Assembly (NCBI GenBank): GCA_024516035.1
Contig: CM044965.1
Span: 25,554,493 to 25,618,492, forward strand
Direction of reading: 5' to 3'
Origin: Bactericera cockerelli
Lineage: Eukaryota > Arthropoda > Insecta > Hemiptera > Triozidae
DNA length: 64,000 nucleotides
Below are positions 22,273 through 33,374 of this stretch, one piece after another. Positions within the stretch are counted from its first letter, which is position 1. Every line of letters begins with the position of its first letter. The translations under genes and the position numbers were made by a program. The notes beneath the pieces were generated by a model. The model was not told the DNA's origin and searched no databases. It was given only the letters and a program-made list of their open reading frames with translations.

Positions 22273-22919
22273 GATCAAGTGTATAACAACAAAATGAATC
22301 TACAGCTGTTAACAAAATGAGAAGTTTACAAGTTTATTGATTACAAATGAGAAGTTTCACAATTTTAAATACGTATATATGTAAAACATAGTTACATTAT
22401 TATCTACATACCTAAGGCTAATATACATAATTATGTTTGTATAATTATGTACTTTGGCAAAATCCAAGTCTTTTTTTAACAGTCTAGGCTAATCGTGAAA
22501 GAGAAGTGTGAAAAACAATAATAATTACATATGTATCTAAAAAAATAGATACTCATACGTATATGTATTTTAATGTTAAATTTAATAGTATACATTTATT
22601 TTGTAAAGATCAAATCTACCTCAAAAGTTAAGGGGGGATGTTTCATTAAAGCTTGGTTTTTTTTTGAAAATTATTGTTATTCGAAAAAGTCTAATTTTCC
22701 AATTATTACAGAGATGGTCATTAAATTCTTGTGAATATTCCTCATTTAAGTGAGTATTGAGAATTTGAAACTGTTTTACAATTAGCCTTCGACGTAAACA
22801 TAGATCTGTATTTTTTTATTCTATTTATTTGTATAGTAACTTTCTTGTATAATTATTTATTAACCCAAAGATAAATTAAGAAGAACAGGTAAAAAAGTTT
22901 TTTTTAATGAAAAAAATAT
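22273..22919. other. Gene-free AT-rich stretch
   Basis: Nothing recognised. Confidence 0.3.
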
Positions 22920-23050
22920 TTATTTGTGTTAAACACTTTCGTGATGTCACAGCTACACCGCTGCTAAATGGTTAACAAAATTGGGACTCAAACCACCGAC
23001 CTCCAGGTTACAAGTCCGCCGCCTTCTCGATCAAGCTACTGAGCTACAAT
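22920..23050 (-). repeat. SINE-E copy
   Basis: Plus reading: cactttcgtgatgtcacagc, gggactcaaaccaccgacc, ggttacaagtccgccgcc, then the reverse of box A. Confidence 0.7.
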
Positions 23051-23259
23051 GAAGAAAAGGTAGAGATGACGTGACCTCTTTGAGTATACACAAAAGACTT
23101 TTATAGTGGTAAGTCCTGAGTTCGATTTTAGCCCCATTTTTTTTTTTTTTTTTTTTCTTATCCAATTAATTGACATTCATATTTTGATTATTTCTACAAT
23201 TTAATCATACAAAATTTTCTATGATTATATTCCCCAATAATAATAATAATGCTTTTTCT

Positions 23260-23505
23260 TTGTGTTATTATGTCACAAATTTAGTGGGTAGCGCAGAATC
23301 ATAGAACTTTACCACTTTAATTTACAATATCTTGTATTATTTTTTTGTCTAAGATTAAAGCAGCTACTCATTTTTCCTCACGAGGTATGAGTGGACCCCG
23401 AACATCCAAGTACAGAGCAGAAAAATTCCTACACCGCTGGGGATCGAACCCAGGTCACCATGTGTGCAATGCCTAGCGCGCTAACTCGCTCTGCCACAGT
23501 GACTA
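23260..23505 (-). repeat. SINE-B copy, full length
   Basis: From tail (gtgttattatgtcacaaatt) through cctcacgaggtatgagtgga to head (gcctagcgcgctaactcg). Confidence 0.75.
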
Positions 23506-23811
23506 TATTCCCCAATATTATTAAATTTGTGCTTTTATTTTTTCCCAAGCTTATTTTATTCTAGAGAGTACAATGAACACAATATGTAAATAAAACAAAT
23601 TTTCAAAGTATTTTTATTTATAAAATTATTAAAATAAAAGTAATACCAGTTTTTGTACCAACCTAAAAGATTGTGTTTTAGTATTTTAACTGAGTACTAG
23701 AAAATCTAGAAGTAGACTTTACCTATACACATAGTATATAATATGTTGATAGACTTTACCTCTAAAAATAATGACTGCGTGTTTCGAAAAACGATCTACA
23801 ATTCTTACATC

Positions 23812-24070
23812 TCCGTGGCTCAGTGGTTAAGAGCATTGCTGACCCGGAGGTTGCGGGTTCGAATCCCGGCCGGAGCGGAAAATTCTACCCGAGTTTTTCC
23901 GTTTCCGGAATGGCATGGATGTAAAGGTAAAGTGTGGTCACAATAGATCTAATAGAGGTCGGTGTGATAATTGGGGCTCTTCTTGTGGGACCCCAACCAG
24001 TTCATAATAAAAAAAAAGGTAAAGTGCCCTGAAGTAATGCGAAAGTGGTTCCGGGGCACAAATATCTTTT
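23812..24070 (+). repeat. SINE-F copy
   Basis: tRNA-like head ctccgtggctcagtggttaa, box B gcgggttcgaatcccggc, body ccgagtttttccgtttccgg, tail ggttccggggcacaaat. A 110-bp insertion or duplication with gtgtggtcacaatagatct separates body and tail. Confidence 0.75.
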
Positions 24071-25440
24071 TTTTTTTAAAATCTTACAAATTTTGGAAAT
24101 CATTTTTCCTTCTGAGAATTTTGGAATTCTGAGGAAGGTTATCAGAGTACATAGCTTGATTTTTTTTTTTTTTTTTTTTTTTTTTAATGTTTGTTTACGA
24201 CGCTATCTCAGATTTTTTTGAAGCTATGTATTCTAAACACCTCTTAGATCATTTTCAAATGAAAACGCTTTCCAAAATTTGTAACATAGATCGCTTCTCG
24301 AGTCACACATTTGTACTTAAGTATAAAAAATAGTGAAGTGTAAATTAGTTGCATGAGTATTATAATGCGCAAAATCGAAGAAAACTTGAACTTAAATTAT
24401 AAGGAAACATTTTGGAGATCGAGAATGTTTGTTTTTTTTTTTACCTAAAAAAATTAACAACAATTGAACTCTAATAAAAGAAAATCTTCGTGCGAGCACC
24501 TTAATTAAAATCACGCACATTTGTACTATTTTATCTACACATATTATTATACCTAAAGAAAAAAGAATCTATAAGAGACCCAACACATGCTTGCGCACTT
24601 CGGGTCTCTTCTACTGCAATTTATAACTACATATAACAAAAAATTATGTATGTATGTACAGTATGTATACAAAGTTGTTCGTATATTTATAAAAACGGAG
24701 TAGAAATTACAAAATATTCAATTAAAAAAATACGAGAACAATAGGAAACATTTAAAATAAAAAATTAAGCCCTGACTTCGAACACGTTGAGTAAGAGAAT
24801 CTTAAAATTAAAAAATAAACAAAAATTCACTTTGAAAAACAAAAGAGAAATAATGCAAGGTTTATATTATAAATACAAGGCCGCAAATTTTTCTTTGAAC
24901 TTTCAACTTTGAACTAATTGGAATTAGTGATTACTATGCATAATAATTTTATTATTATCATTAAAATCAAGCACCAATTGGAATTAGTAATTATTTAATT
25001 AATATGGATGATTTTTTTTTGTTATTATACATTTAAACAAGGAAAGTAAAAAACTAAATACCAACTATAACAATGGACATCCTGGATTGAATAATATTCC
25101 TAAAAGAATTAATTGCAATACAAACGAGACAAAGCGGCCTGTGTAAAGGGTACATTGATCATCTGATTATCTCATTAAAATGTTTCATATTTATGTATGT
25201 AATAGTGTCATCCTAATAAAATGGGGTATTTTTTTTGTTGTTGTTTGACAAATGGTCTTGACATAATTCTGAATCAAACGTACATATCAATTGGTATAAT
25301 AAAAGTAAACTGTTTACTTTAAAAGTTTTATCAAAGTAGCATTACTTTCAACTATCACAATGGACAAATAACTCGAGACAGTCGAGAATTTCAGTAACTA
25401 AACCTATACCTACATAACATATAATTCAAATGGCTAATCC
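24071..25440. other. Gene-free AT-rich stretch downstream of the BTB-MATH gene
   Basis: A long T run is at 24153-24186. One hairpin (next entry) suggests part of this is an old LINE 3' end. A duplicated phrase caccaattggaattagt lies near 24915 and 24972. Confidence 0.4.
24573..24610 (+). other. Hairpin matching a LINE 3' UTR hairpin
   Basis: Stem AAGAGACCC / GGGTCTCTT with loop start aacacatgctt. The LINE insertion at 50551-51433 has the same loop start on the stem AAGTGGCC / GGCCACTT, so the stem sequence differs but the pairing is kept. Confidence 0.6.
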
Positions 25441-25799
25441 TTCATTTGCACCTGTGCTGACTTCTATCACTAACGCACAACTTCATACATTTCCAAGGAC
25501 CTAATGCACAACGAAGTTCGTAATTTAAAAAATAAAAACAACCTTTGACTTTGCGTAAAAAAAAAGCAAAATATAGCACCTCCCATAGGGCAAATGGAGC
25601 TAAAAAAAACTCTGGCTCTTTGCTAAACACGAAGAAAAATAGAAAATAGATGTTGGCAACAGTATAGTGTCTCAAATTGATGAACTAGACAAGAGTTAAA
25701 GACATAAGGTATATGGAGCCAGATTCTGTTGATGGTCAAATTGCTGAAATTTCAGCTCCTGGGATGTGTTCAGGTCGCGCCAGCTCCAGCAATCAGAAC

Positions 25800-27005
25800 T
25801 CATGTGAAGACAGGATCATGCGGCTTGACGCAAAGTTCGATTTCGAAACTTTCATCCTGAACACAGGCGTCGAGGAATGTACTTCGTGGAACAAAGGACT
25901 TTTGACCATGTTGAAATTCGGATAGAGAAAATGTTTTTGTATATGAGTAAGGACCAGCAACTACAGAGCTTTTTTTCGAGCTAACTTTGAAATTGAAATC
26001 AACCACACACTCCCAGTACTCACACTTGTTCACCGGTTTGCAGTCCAGTAGGATGCTAACATGAGTATTTTTGGGATCTAAGTTGACGATCAATTTCCAC
26101 TGCAGGTCTTTCACCTCGTAGATGGGAGAGAAGTAACACTTGTCCCAATCTTCCCCGAACTTGACCGCTGTGAAGTTCACAAGTATGCCCTCATAGTCTG
26201 GCGACAAAGTCCTCGTCTTGCAAGCGTCCTCAGAAAGCTTGTCGTTGACTATCTTCTTGTACTTGGAAAATATCTTGACGTCCGCGCCCGCTTCATCTTT
26301 CAAGAGGTAATAATCAACCAAGGAAATGAAGGGAAACCGAATCTGTTTCAACAGATCCATAATCAATTTGTCTTTCTGCCCGACGTCACTGAGCTTGTAG
26401 ATCTCGTTCTCGTGAATCCACTTCAAAAGGGCTCGGAAAATGTTGATTTCTTTGTCGTAAAACAACGTCGATTTGAGAAGATCGAGCAAAATCTCGTACT
26501 GGATGTTGACGAACGTCTTGTGCTTCAGCAGGTATTTTGTATTCTCAAAGATATACTTTTTCATTCTCTCATAAAGGTTATTCAACTCATAGTTCTTTGC
26601 AGTGTTGATCAACTCGACAGCGCTGCCGGTGTGGAAATGCTTCAGTTTGTCCAAGTCATTTTTAAGATCCTCAAAGAGCGTTTGAAGGTTGTACATCTTC
26701 GCTAGGCGCAGCATTTCGCACAGAATTTCCTCAGGGATGACGCGGAAGTCAAGGTCATGTCCGTAGACGTACGCCAGAATGTGGTAGAAGCTTTTGTCGT
26801 GAGAGATGTCCTTGATCACGACCTTCTTGTCTTGCGCCTCCTGGAAAGCTCCGTTCACAAGAGCTTCGAACACGTCGCTGGCACCCGCCACAATGCATCT
26901 GCTGGCGCGGTACAAGGATTCGTTCACACTGAACACAAAGTCGCTGTACCGGTGGTTGTCCAGCATGTTCTGAATCATCTTCACATTGTTGGTTTTGCGA
27001 GCCAT
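25800..27005 (-). CDS. BTB-BACK protein with C-terminal MATH-like domain
   Basis: 401 codons, uninterrupted. I chose ATG at 27005 because tttgtttcag/g, a strong acceptor, lies one base upstream; the in-frame ATG 15 bases earlier is on the intron side. Residues about 12-115 form a BTB/POZ domain (YSDFVFSVNESLYRASRCIV opening, then SFYHILAYVYG); 120-245 BACK-like helices; about 270-400 a MATH/TRAF-like sandwich (WKLIVNLDP, WECVVDFNF, FEIELCV). BTB-BACK-MATH proteins are expected to be Cullin-3 substrate adaptors, with MATH binding the substrate (family knowledge). The order here is the reverse of SPOP (MATH first). The single coding exon may be original or a retrocopy that kept a 5' UTR intron; I cannot tell. 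Confidence 0.85.
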   Translation of the reverse strand: MARKTNNVKMIQNMLDNHRYSDFVFSVNESLYRASRCIVAGASDVFEALVNGAFQEAQDKKVVIKDISHDKSFYHILAYVYGHDLDFRVIPEEILCEMLRLAKMYNLQTLFEDLKNDLDKLKHFHTGSAVELINTAKNYELNNLYERMKKYIFENTKYLLKHKTFVNIQYEILLDLLKSTLFYDKEINIFRALLKWIHENEIYKLSDVGQKDKLIMDLLKQIRFPFISLVDYYLLKDEAGADVKIFSKYKKIVNDKLSEDACKTRTLSPDYEGILVNFTAVKFGEDWDKCYFSPIYEVKDLQWKLIVNLDPKNTHVSILLDCKPVNKCEYWECVVDFNFKVSSKKSSVVAGPYSYTKTFSLSEFQHGQKSFVPRSTFLDACVQDESFEIELCVKPHDPVFT

Positions 27006-27487
27006 CCTGAAACAAATCAATCGTTAATAATACTACCTACAGTTGACTGTATACGCAACAGCAGTTCATTTTACGGTTTTGAAAATCTGACGTGTCACAC
27101 TAATGACACTAATAAGAATTGGAAGATATGTTTTATTTATTAAACAACAAACATAATTATCAAAGTTGGTAGATAAAGTCCAGAGAGGGATTGGGAGGAA
27201 AATTGACACTAATTGGTACTTCTGATTGATAAAGTTGATTTTAAAATTCTTAACGCAAAAAATGGTAAACTTATGAAGAGATTAAGTAAAAAATACAAGA
27301 CTCTATCTTTAGCCTATATGTATAAAGATTTCCGCTCCGTGAATTTGCTACCACTCATATTGTTGCCAAGACGGAAACCGACGGTTTTAGTCTTTTCAAA
27401 CCGTGTGACATGGTTGACCTGGTGGGGAGGGAAAGAGTTGAATGAAATTGGACATACATAAATACAATTTTTTGTCACTTTTTTTTA

Positions 27488-27712
27488 ATTAGGGTTTAAC
27501 GTCGCTTTCAACTGCATGGTCATATATCACAACGGGCGGGTTACCCTCCGTTCGCAGGAAACTCACAAACCTGCTACCCACATTCACTTTACAAAGCCTG
27601 GGTTGGGCGGAAATGCCAGCATCACAAATCGACACTTCCGTGGACGTTGCTTAACTTCTGAGATCCTACGAGAACCGGTATATTCAACGCGCCATCGACG
27701 CTGGCTTTGTCA
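27488..27712 (-). repeat. SINE-A copy, full length
   Basis: Plus reading: gggtttaacgtcgctttcaa tail, centre reversed, then 5S-like acgttgcttaacttc and gagaaccggtatattcaacg, ending cgccatcgacgctggc. It lies in the 5' flank of the BTB-MATH gene. Confidence 0.75.
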
Positions 27713-27765
27713 CTTTTATTTGTGTGTGTAGAAGTAAGTAGACTCAGTAGTAAAGTACATACCCG

Positions 27766-28130
27766 GCGCGGTCAGTGGGAAAAAGTTTTGGGGGTGCTGC
27801 CACATAAACCGGACTAAAATGGATTTTTCAGAGTCGCTTTTTCAGTATCTAAAGAGTTTACGTTTGTTTACCGTGCCAATCGTAATAATTATGCAATAAA
27901 TATTCTAGAAATGTGTCATAAATTTTCATTAGTAAAAGCATGCAAAGCGAGCTCGACTATTTTTCTTTTAAAAAACATTTCATTTGTACATCTTAAATAA
28001 AACTTGATTAACATTTATTTATGAGAAGAAAAAAAATTCATTGTGTACGAGTTAGGAAAATCCAGTCTTGTTCTTTTTTGTCTGGGGTGCTGCAGTTCCG
28101 CGGCTCCTGAGCACCGGCCCCGCCTCGTAC
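27766..28130. mobile_element. Family I element
   Basis: Ends ggcgcggtcagtgggaaaa and (inverted) ggcggggccggtgctcagg; inner gttttgggggtgctgccaca and gtgctgcagtt match 20944-21560. Probably a non-coding DNA transposon. Confidence 0.5.
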
Positions 28131-28294
28131 ACAACAACCTTTAGGTTTCGAGTAACTATTATCATCATCTGACCTGGTGGCAGGGTTTTTAGTGAAACCC
28201 TTAGAAGTAACACTGCAACCTTATTAGATCTATTGTAACCAGTTGAATCTATTTGGTTTTAACCCGACCTTTGTTAAGAGTATTGGTTGCTTAC

Positions 28295-28450
28295 CCGGTT
28301 AAGAGCATTGGTTGCCGACCCGGAGGTTGCTAGTTCGAATCCCGGTCGGAGCGGAAAATTCTAACCGAGTTTTCCGTTTCCGGAATGGCATGGATGTAAA
28401 GTGCCCTGAAGTACTTAATGCGAAAGCAGTTCCGGGGCAAAATTACCTCT
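28295..28450 (+). repeat. SINE-F copy
   Basis: Head ggttaagagcattggttgcc (partly duplicated at 28270), box B tagttcgaatcccggtcg, body and tail as in 23812. Confidence 0.7.
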
Positions 28451-28499
28451 TTTTTTCAATATTTTTCTGTTTTTCACGTACTCATAAGAGATAGATAAA

Positions 28500-28785
28500 C
28501 AGGACTGGGGTTTTACCCTCCATTCCCTGGAAATCGCACAAGCTACCCAGATAAACCTCACCCAGCCTGGGTAGGGCCGAAAATGCCAGCCTCACATGAT
28601 TGGAGAAAACAGAATTTCCTTCGTGGGGTTCCGTTGTTTCGAATCCCACCCAGTGCATGAATTTTTCCTCATTCATTTGAGTTTGTGACCACATAATAAT
28701 AAGACTCTGTCGGTTAGGTGGTAGAAAATGCTTTGAGCATTAACCTCGCCTGGTGGTTACCTTCCACTTAGGAGAATTATTATTA
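28500..28785. repeat. SINE-G (-) fused to SINE-D (+)
   Basis: 28500-28622 is minus SINE-G (centre and body, no head); it joins directly at tccttcg/tggggttccgttg to plus SINE-D from box B (tttcgaatcccacccag) to tail (cctggtggttaccttccac). Both heads are missing. Confidence 0.6.
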
Positions 28786-28861
28786 TTACGAGTAACTTCC
28801 GATCAAGCTTTCAGGCTTTTTTTTTATTTCGGAGTTTTGAACATTCCAAAACACCAGATCT

Positions 28862-29032
28862 AGACAGCGTCGATGGCACACGTTCACGGTTGAATTTCCG
28901 TTATGTCACTGAAGTTGAGCAACGACTAGCGAGGTCAGGACTTACGAACTCTTCACCTTGCTGAACGTTGCTTAACTTCGCTGATCCAATGAGAACCGGT
29001 GCATTCAACACGCCAACGACGCTCGCTATTTT
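28862..29032. repeat. Inverted pair of SINE-A heads
   Basis: Plus head 28862-28953 (cagcgtcgatggcaca, ctgaagttgagcaacgac) and minus head 28955-29032 (gaacgttgcttaacttcg, gaaccggtgcattcaac) face each other and could fold into one long stem. Confidence 0.65.
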
Positions 29033-29049
29033 TTACTTTCCTTATTTTA

Positions 29050-29222
29050 AAGGTAGTTGTTCCCCGGAACTGCTTTCGCATTACTTCATGACACTTTACC
29101 TTTACATACATGTCATTCCAGAAACTGACAAAAATTGATTAGAATTTTCCGCTCCGGCCGCGATTCGAACCCGCAACCTCCGGGTCCGCAACGAATGCTC
29201 TTAACCACTCAGCCACGGAGGT
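29050..29222 (-). repeat. SINE-F copy
   Basis: Plus reading: ccccggaactgctttcgc, gcggccgcgattcgaac-like box B (gattcgaacccgcaacc), then actcagccacggagg. Confidence 0.7.
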
Positions 29223-29279
29223 CGACGCTGGCTAATGATTTTTATCATTTATGATTAATACATTTTCCCATTTTGTAAT

Positions 29280-29460
29280 TTTCGTGAAATCTCCCTTGCG
29301 TTTATCCCGTATTAGATTATGGTACTGCATATTTGGGTTGGCACTGTTCAACCTTAACCTCATGGTTGAGGTTGGTTGGGCTGTAGCACATTTAATTTGA
29401 CTGGATGCCCTTCCTTACGCCTACGATTCTTAGGACCTTAAAAACCTGATCTAAATAATA
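29280..29460 (-). repeat. SINE-G 3' module alone
   Basis: Matches the module at 14215-14345: gttcaacc, cctcatggttgaggttgg hairpin, ggatgcccttccttacgc. Confidence 0.55.
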
Positions 29461-29577
29461 ATAAATACCCAGTGTACGGGAGTAAATTGACGGGAATAGC
29501 CCTATTTAAAATGTCAACAATAAAAATGTCAATGAATACAAAGATTAAAATAAAATAATTGTAAAAAGTTATATCAC

Positions 29578-29790
29578 AATCTAGCCGGAGGTTTCACCCT
29601 CCATTCATTGGGAATCGTACCAGCTATCCACATTAAGCTCATCCGAAACTCACAATAATGCTTCTCAAATTAACCTCACCCAGCTTAAATGGAGCCGAGA
29701 ATAGCCAGCATCACGAGGTCTTACCTCGCTGGACGTAGCTCAACTTCAGTGGCCAAACGAAAACTGGTGTATTCAATGTGCCATCATATT
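29578..29790 (-). repeat. SINE-A/G-like copy with 5S head
   Basis: The tail side has the SINE-G form gggaatcgtaccagctatcc, while the head is 5S-like (ctggacgtagctcaacttc, ctggtgtattcaatgtgcc). The centre is partly duplicated. Confidence 0.6.
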
Positions 29791-29794
29791 TTTT

Positions 29795-29930
29795 CATATA
29801 AACAATTGGATCAAACTTTATTTACAATTTTTAATTACAATAAACATAATAATAAGTTATGAAAAAAATATAAACAAAGCCTGATCAAGGGTGGTGATAA
29901 TGCCTTCGGCATTCTCTTCCACACTTATGG
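29795..29930 (-). mobile_element. LINE-type 3' end (gatcaagg family)
   Basis: Plus reading: aacaattggatcaaacttta, caaagcctgatcaagggtgg, hairpin AATGCC-ttc-GGCATT at 29899-29913, then ctcttccac. Confidence 0.6.
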
Positions 29931-30650
29931 AAAAATTAATGTATCATTAGGTAGGTACAATAAATTTATTATTGTACCTATCACAAAAAATTATCGCGAC
30001 TAAATCTAATCTAACTCTCACAATATTTTAAATTAAAAAAAATTAATTTAATTGAAAAAAAACACAGTACGATTTCTAATATTACATATTTCTCGTTAGT
30101 AATATATAATATATTGGTGTAGGTACAATGGTACATTGGTACATACCTGCTTTGCTTTGATCTCAGTTCGTCTTGAGCAAAGAGAAAATTATTGTGACAA
30201 AACCAAAAAAGTTCACTATTAAACGTACTTCTAACAATAAAGTTAAAACTTGAAGTAGGTTAGGGTTTAGATAATTGAACTTTTTTAAACAAAATAATTA
30301 TTTTAACTCGAAAAAACTTATGTGATCTGTTTAGAAAATTCAATTTTCAAGTATCGACACGTTAGCAACAAGCTACAACTGCTGATGGCGCTGATCGCTG
30401 GTGCTGTTCAAAACATCTCTAGTGTATTATACACGTGTCGTTATGTTTCTACTAAAATCTCGTATTCCTATTGGTTCCGAAAAACTGAAAAGGTTTTAGC
30501 CCGTGAGGTATCCGAGGGTCCTTTTTCAGCAACAACCCCAAAGTTTTGAAAAAGTCAGATTTTTATAAACCAAATTTTAATGATCATTTGTGCAGCATTA
30601 CCTAACTGATATATTTTGCAGCATAAATTTTGCGCTCAAACGATTTTACG
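29931..30650. other. Gene-free stretch
   Basis: A 75-codon plus frame at 30322-30549 has no recognisable domain. Nothing else. Confidence 0.3.
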
Positions 30651-30659
30651 TACAGTGCT

Positions 30660-30820
30660 AAAGAAGATTCCAGAGGTCGCAGGTTCGAAAAAACCCAACC
30701 GGGACATGAGAAGTTATCCTCCCATTTGGAATTTTTACCACATAGTAATTCGTCTTGGGCTTACTGCTGGAATAATAGAACTTAATAGTCTAATCGGGCA
30801 ATATAAATAAGGCGATATTA
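30660..30820 (+). repeat. SINE-C body, head lost
   Basis: ccagaggtcgcaggttcgaa onward, then ttactgctggaataatag and aaataaggcgatattatt. Confidence 0.65.
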
Positions 30821-30917
30821 TTACATATTACTAGATGGCACCTCAAGTTCAATACCCAAGGTATTATCAGATTTATTTTTTGCTTGTTGAATGTCTCTTT
30901 AACACCTAGGTCTATTG

Positions 30918-31030
30918 TGACAGGGGTTTTACCCTCAATTTGCTGGAAACTCACTAAATAGCTCTCGACATTAACCTCACTCAGCCTGAGTTGGGCCGGA
31001 AATCGCCAGCATCACGAGGCTTCGAAAAGT
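30918..31030 (-). repeat. SINE-A central fragment
   Basis: ttttaccctcaatttgctgg, acctcactcagcctgag; head and tail absent. Confidence 0.55.
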
Positions 31031-31654
31031 CCTGACACCTTTTACAATTGTAGGTACATTAATATAGAATTTATAACACTGAACTTTATGGTTGGTTTAA
31101 AAAAAAACTTTATTCATTTTGAACCACTTAAAATAATTTAAAATTTAACTTGAAAAATAAATCGTTATATGAAGACTATGAACTTAACTTTTTTTAAAAA
31201 TTATTATTTATTTAAAAAAAGATATTTATCATTAAATAATTACGTTTGAAATAGATCGATATTGATTCGAAATAAATTCTGAGGAAAACTTGAGCAAGTC
31301 TACTTGATGTTGAGTTGAGAACAAATCTGAAGTCGCTGCTAAAGACAGTGGTGGATCAGAGAGAATCTGCTGATCCAGTTAAAATTATGCTGATGTAATA
31401 AAAACATAGAAATGCATAACTTACATAATTATGATGATATACATAATAAGTATATAGAAATACATAACTTACTAACATAATGTATATGTTGATCAAGACA
31501 TAAGGAATTATAGGTCGGGCCGGATAGGCAAACTCATCTTTGAGTTCTAAAGATTTTTGACAGAAATTTCTGCCCAAACCGGGAATTGAACTCGAGACAT
31601 CTGGACCAAGAGCAGTAGTCAACTGTTAAACCACGGGGATGGCAGAAAAAAACG
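31031..31654. other. Gene-free stretch with a decayed SINE-G head
   Basis: 31540-31645 keeps tttctgcccaaaccgggaat and gagcagtagtcaac, a minus SINE-G-like head; the rest is AT-rich. Confidence 0.4.
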
Positions 31655-31835
31655 TCGCTTTCAACTGCACGGTTTACAGGGGTTTTATTCTTACCCAGCC
31701 TGAGTGGGGCCGAGAATAGTCATAATCATGAAGGTTTAAATTTAAAGGGTCACCTATCTAAGTTGTGACCTCGCTGGACGTTGCTTAACATCAGTGTCAG
31801 AACGAGGGTGTACCTATTCAACGTGCTATCGATTC
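31655..31835 (-). repeat. SINE-A copy with longer 5S head
   Basis: Plus reading: cgtcgctttcaactgcac tail; then gggtcacctatctaagttgt, the reverse of a 5S box C region, followed by cgctggacgttgcttaac. It belongs to the subfamily that kept box C. Confidence 0.7.
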
Positions 31836-31849
31836 TAATAACACTCTTA

Positions 31850-32035
31850 AGTGGAAGATAACCACCAGGTGAGGTTAATGCTCAAAGTATTTTCTACCAC
31901 CTAACCCTCAGAGTCTTATTAGTATGTGGTCACAAACTCAAATTAATGAGAAAAATTCATGCACTGGGTGGGATTCGAACCTACGGATCCCTTCGCTACC
32001 TGGATTACCAGAGTAGCGCGTAAAATACTTGACTA
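31850..32035 (-). repeat. SINE-D copy
   Basis: gtggaagataaccaccaggt through gggtgggattcgaacctac to the reversed head. Confidence 0.7.
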
Positions 32036-32084
32036 TCATTAAAAAAACCCGGATATAAAAGAACGAACTGGTCAAAAAGAAACG

Positions 32085-32305
32085 TACCCGGCATTTCCGG
32101 CCCAACCCAGGCTGGGTGAGGCTAATGTGGGTAGGTAGCTGGTACGATTCCCAGCAAATGGAGGGTAAAACCTCCGTTCTGATAACTCAACACAGATGAC
32201 GTTCATACCAAATAGAATCAATGGACATGAGAGGACCCTAGGTCTGGAAGACCGTATAATCCTCTCACCATCGTGATCTGTGCCTATCTCATGGAAACGG
32301 AATTA
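32085..32305 (+). repeat. SINE-G centre and tail
   Basis: catttccggcccaacccagg, gctggtacgattcccagc, gatgacgttcataccaaata, then the ctaggtctggaagaccg tail. The tRNA head is missing. Confidence 0.65.
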
Positions 32306-32513
32306 TTATTACTATAACTATAAAGTAAAAGGAAACGTACCAGGATATATAAATAATAAATACCCTCAAAGGGGTGGTATTTACGGACAAAGTCCTATAT
32401 ACAATAAGAACAAATAACAAAAATTACAGGTAGAAATTAAACATATCACAGACTAGTAAACAAAATATAAAAACATGTTAAATATATAATGGACTTAAGG
32501 AGTATGCGTATTT

Positions 32514-32544
<31 letters not shown>

Positions 32545-32769
32545 AAAACAGATGTTAAAAAGAAAAGAAAAAAAAATAGAGGTATAAATAAATACATTAT
32601 CAGAACAACTTAATTCACCTGCAGAGAAAAAATAAATCAAAAAAACGCTTGCATACGAGTCTGCAACCATTTCGACATTTTCATCTTTACTATTCAAGGT
32701 CCAAAACCCAACTGACCAAATTTCGTATTGTGCGCATGACACACACTTTCCCTCTTCTCTTAGGGTTGC
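32306..32769. other. Gene-free stretch with (CAA)n
   Basis: (caa)n at 32514-32544; nothing else recognised. Confidence 0.4.
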
Positions 32770-32935
32770 AATATCGAAACGAAAATATCGATATTAGGTA
32801 TATCGATAATATCGAAACCATAATATCGATATCCGATATTAGAAGACTTCTCTCCCTTTACAATTCGATATTTCGTTACATAATATCGTTACATAATATC
32901 GTTACATAATTTCGTTACATAATTTCGTCACATAA
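32770..32935 (+). repeat. ATATCGAT-rich stretch and 15-bp tandem repeat
   Basis: 32777-32850 has several atatcgat/tatcgata motifs. 32870-32935 is a tandem repeat of cgttacataatat/cgttacataattt. Confidence 0.65.
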
Positions 32936-33179
32936 TTTTGGTTATGTGCCAGAGCAAAGACATGAAAATGTCAAAATCCTGTCCCTTGAGTTCTTGCTCA
33001 TATCCAGGAATGAATACCAAAAGGGCTAATTTTTCTAGAATCGGGCTGCCTACACTGTATTTTGAACAAGTCTTGTTTTGCTTTCTCATATTGTCCTGAA
33101 AAAAAAATGGAAGATTGGCATCTACATACACCTTCTTTGTTCTTTCTTATTTTATATTATTTTTCTAATTTGGGTTTAA
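32936..33179. other. Unclassified
   Basis: Non-repetitive by eye; the 67-codon minus frame at 32928-33131 has no motif. Confidence 0.25.
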
Positions 33180-33360
33180 TAGTAATAATCTAATAATATT
33201 GCCTTATTTATACTGCCCGATTAGGACAAAATTAAGTCCCAATATTCCAGCAGTAAGCCCAAGACGTACTTATCATGTCCCAGCTGGGTTTCAAGCCCGC
33301 GACCTCTGGAAACTCAGGATTCACAGAGTGTCGCCTTTACCACTGAGCTACTGGGACAGA
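33180..33360 (-). repeat. SINE-C copy
   Basis: Plus reading: ttgccttatttatactgccc, ccagctgggtttcaagccc, ctgagctactgggaca. Confidence 0.7.
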
Positions 33361-33374
33361 CGTCCCGGTAGCTC

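Noticed and set aside
25442..25675. 77-codon minus frame downstream of the BTB-MATH gene
   Set aside because: No domain, low complexity, and it probably lies in the 3' UTR.
30322..30549. 75-codon plus frame
   Set aside because: No motif, no splice support and no partner.
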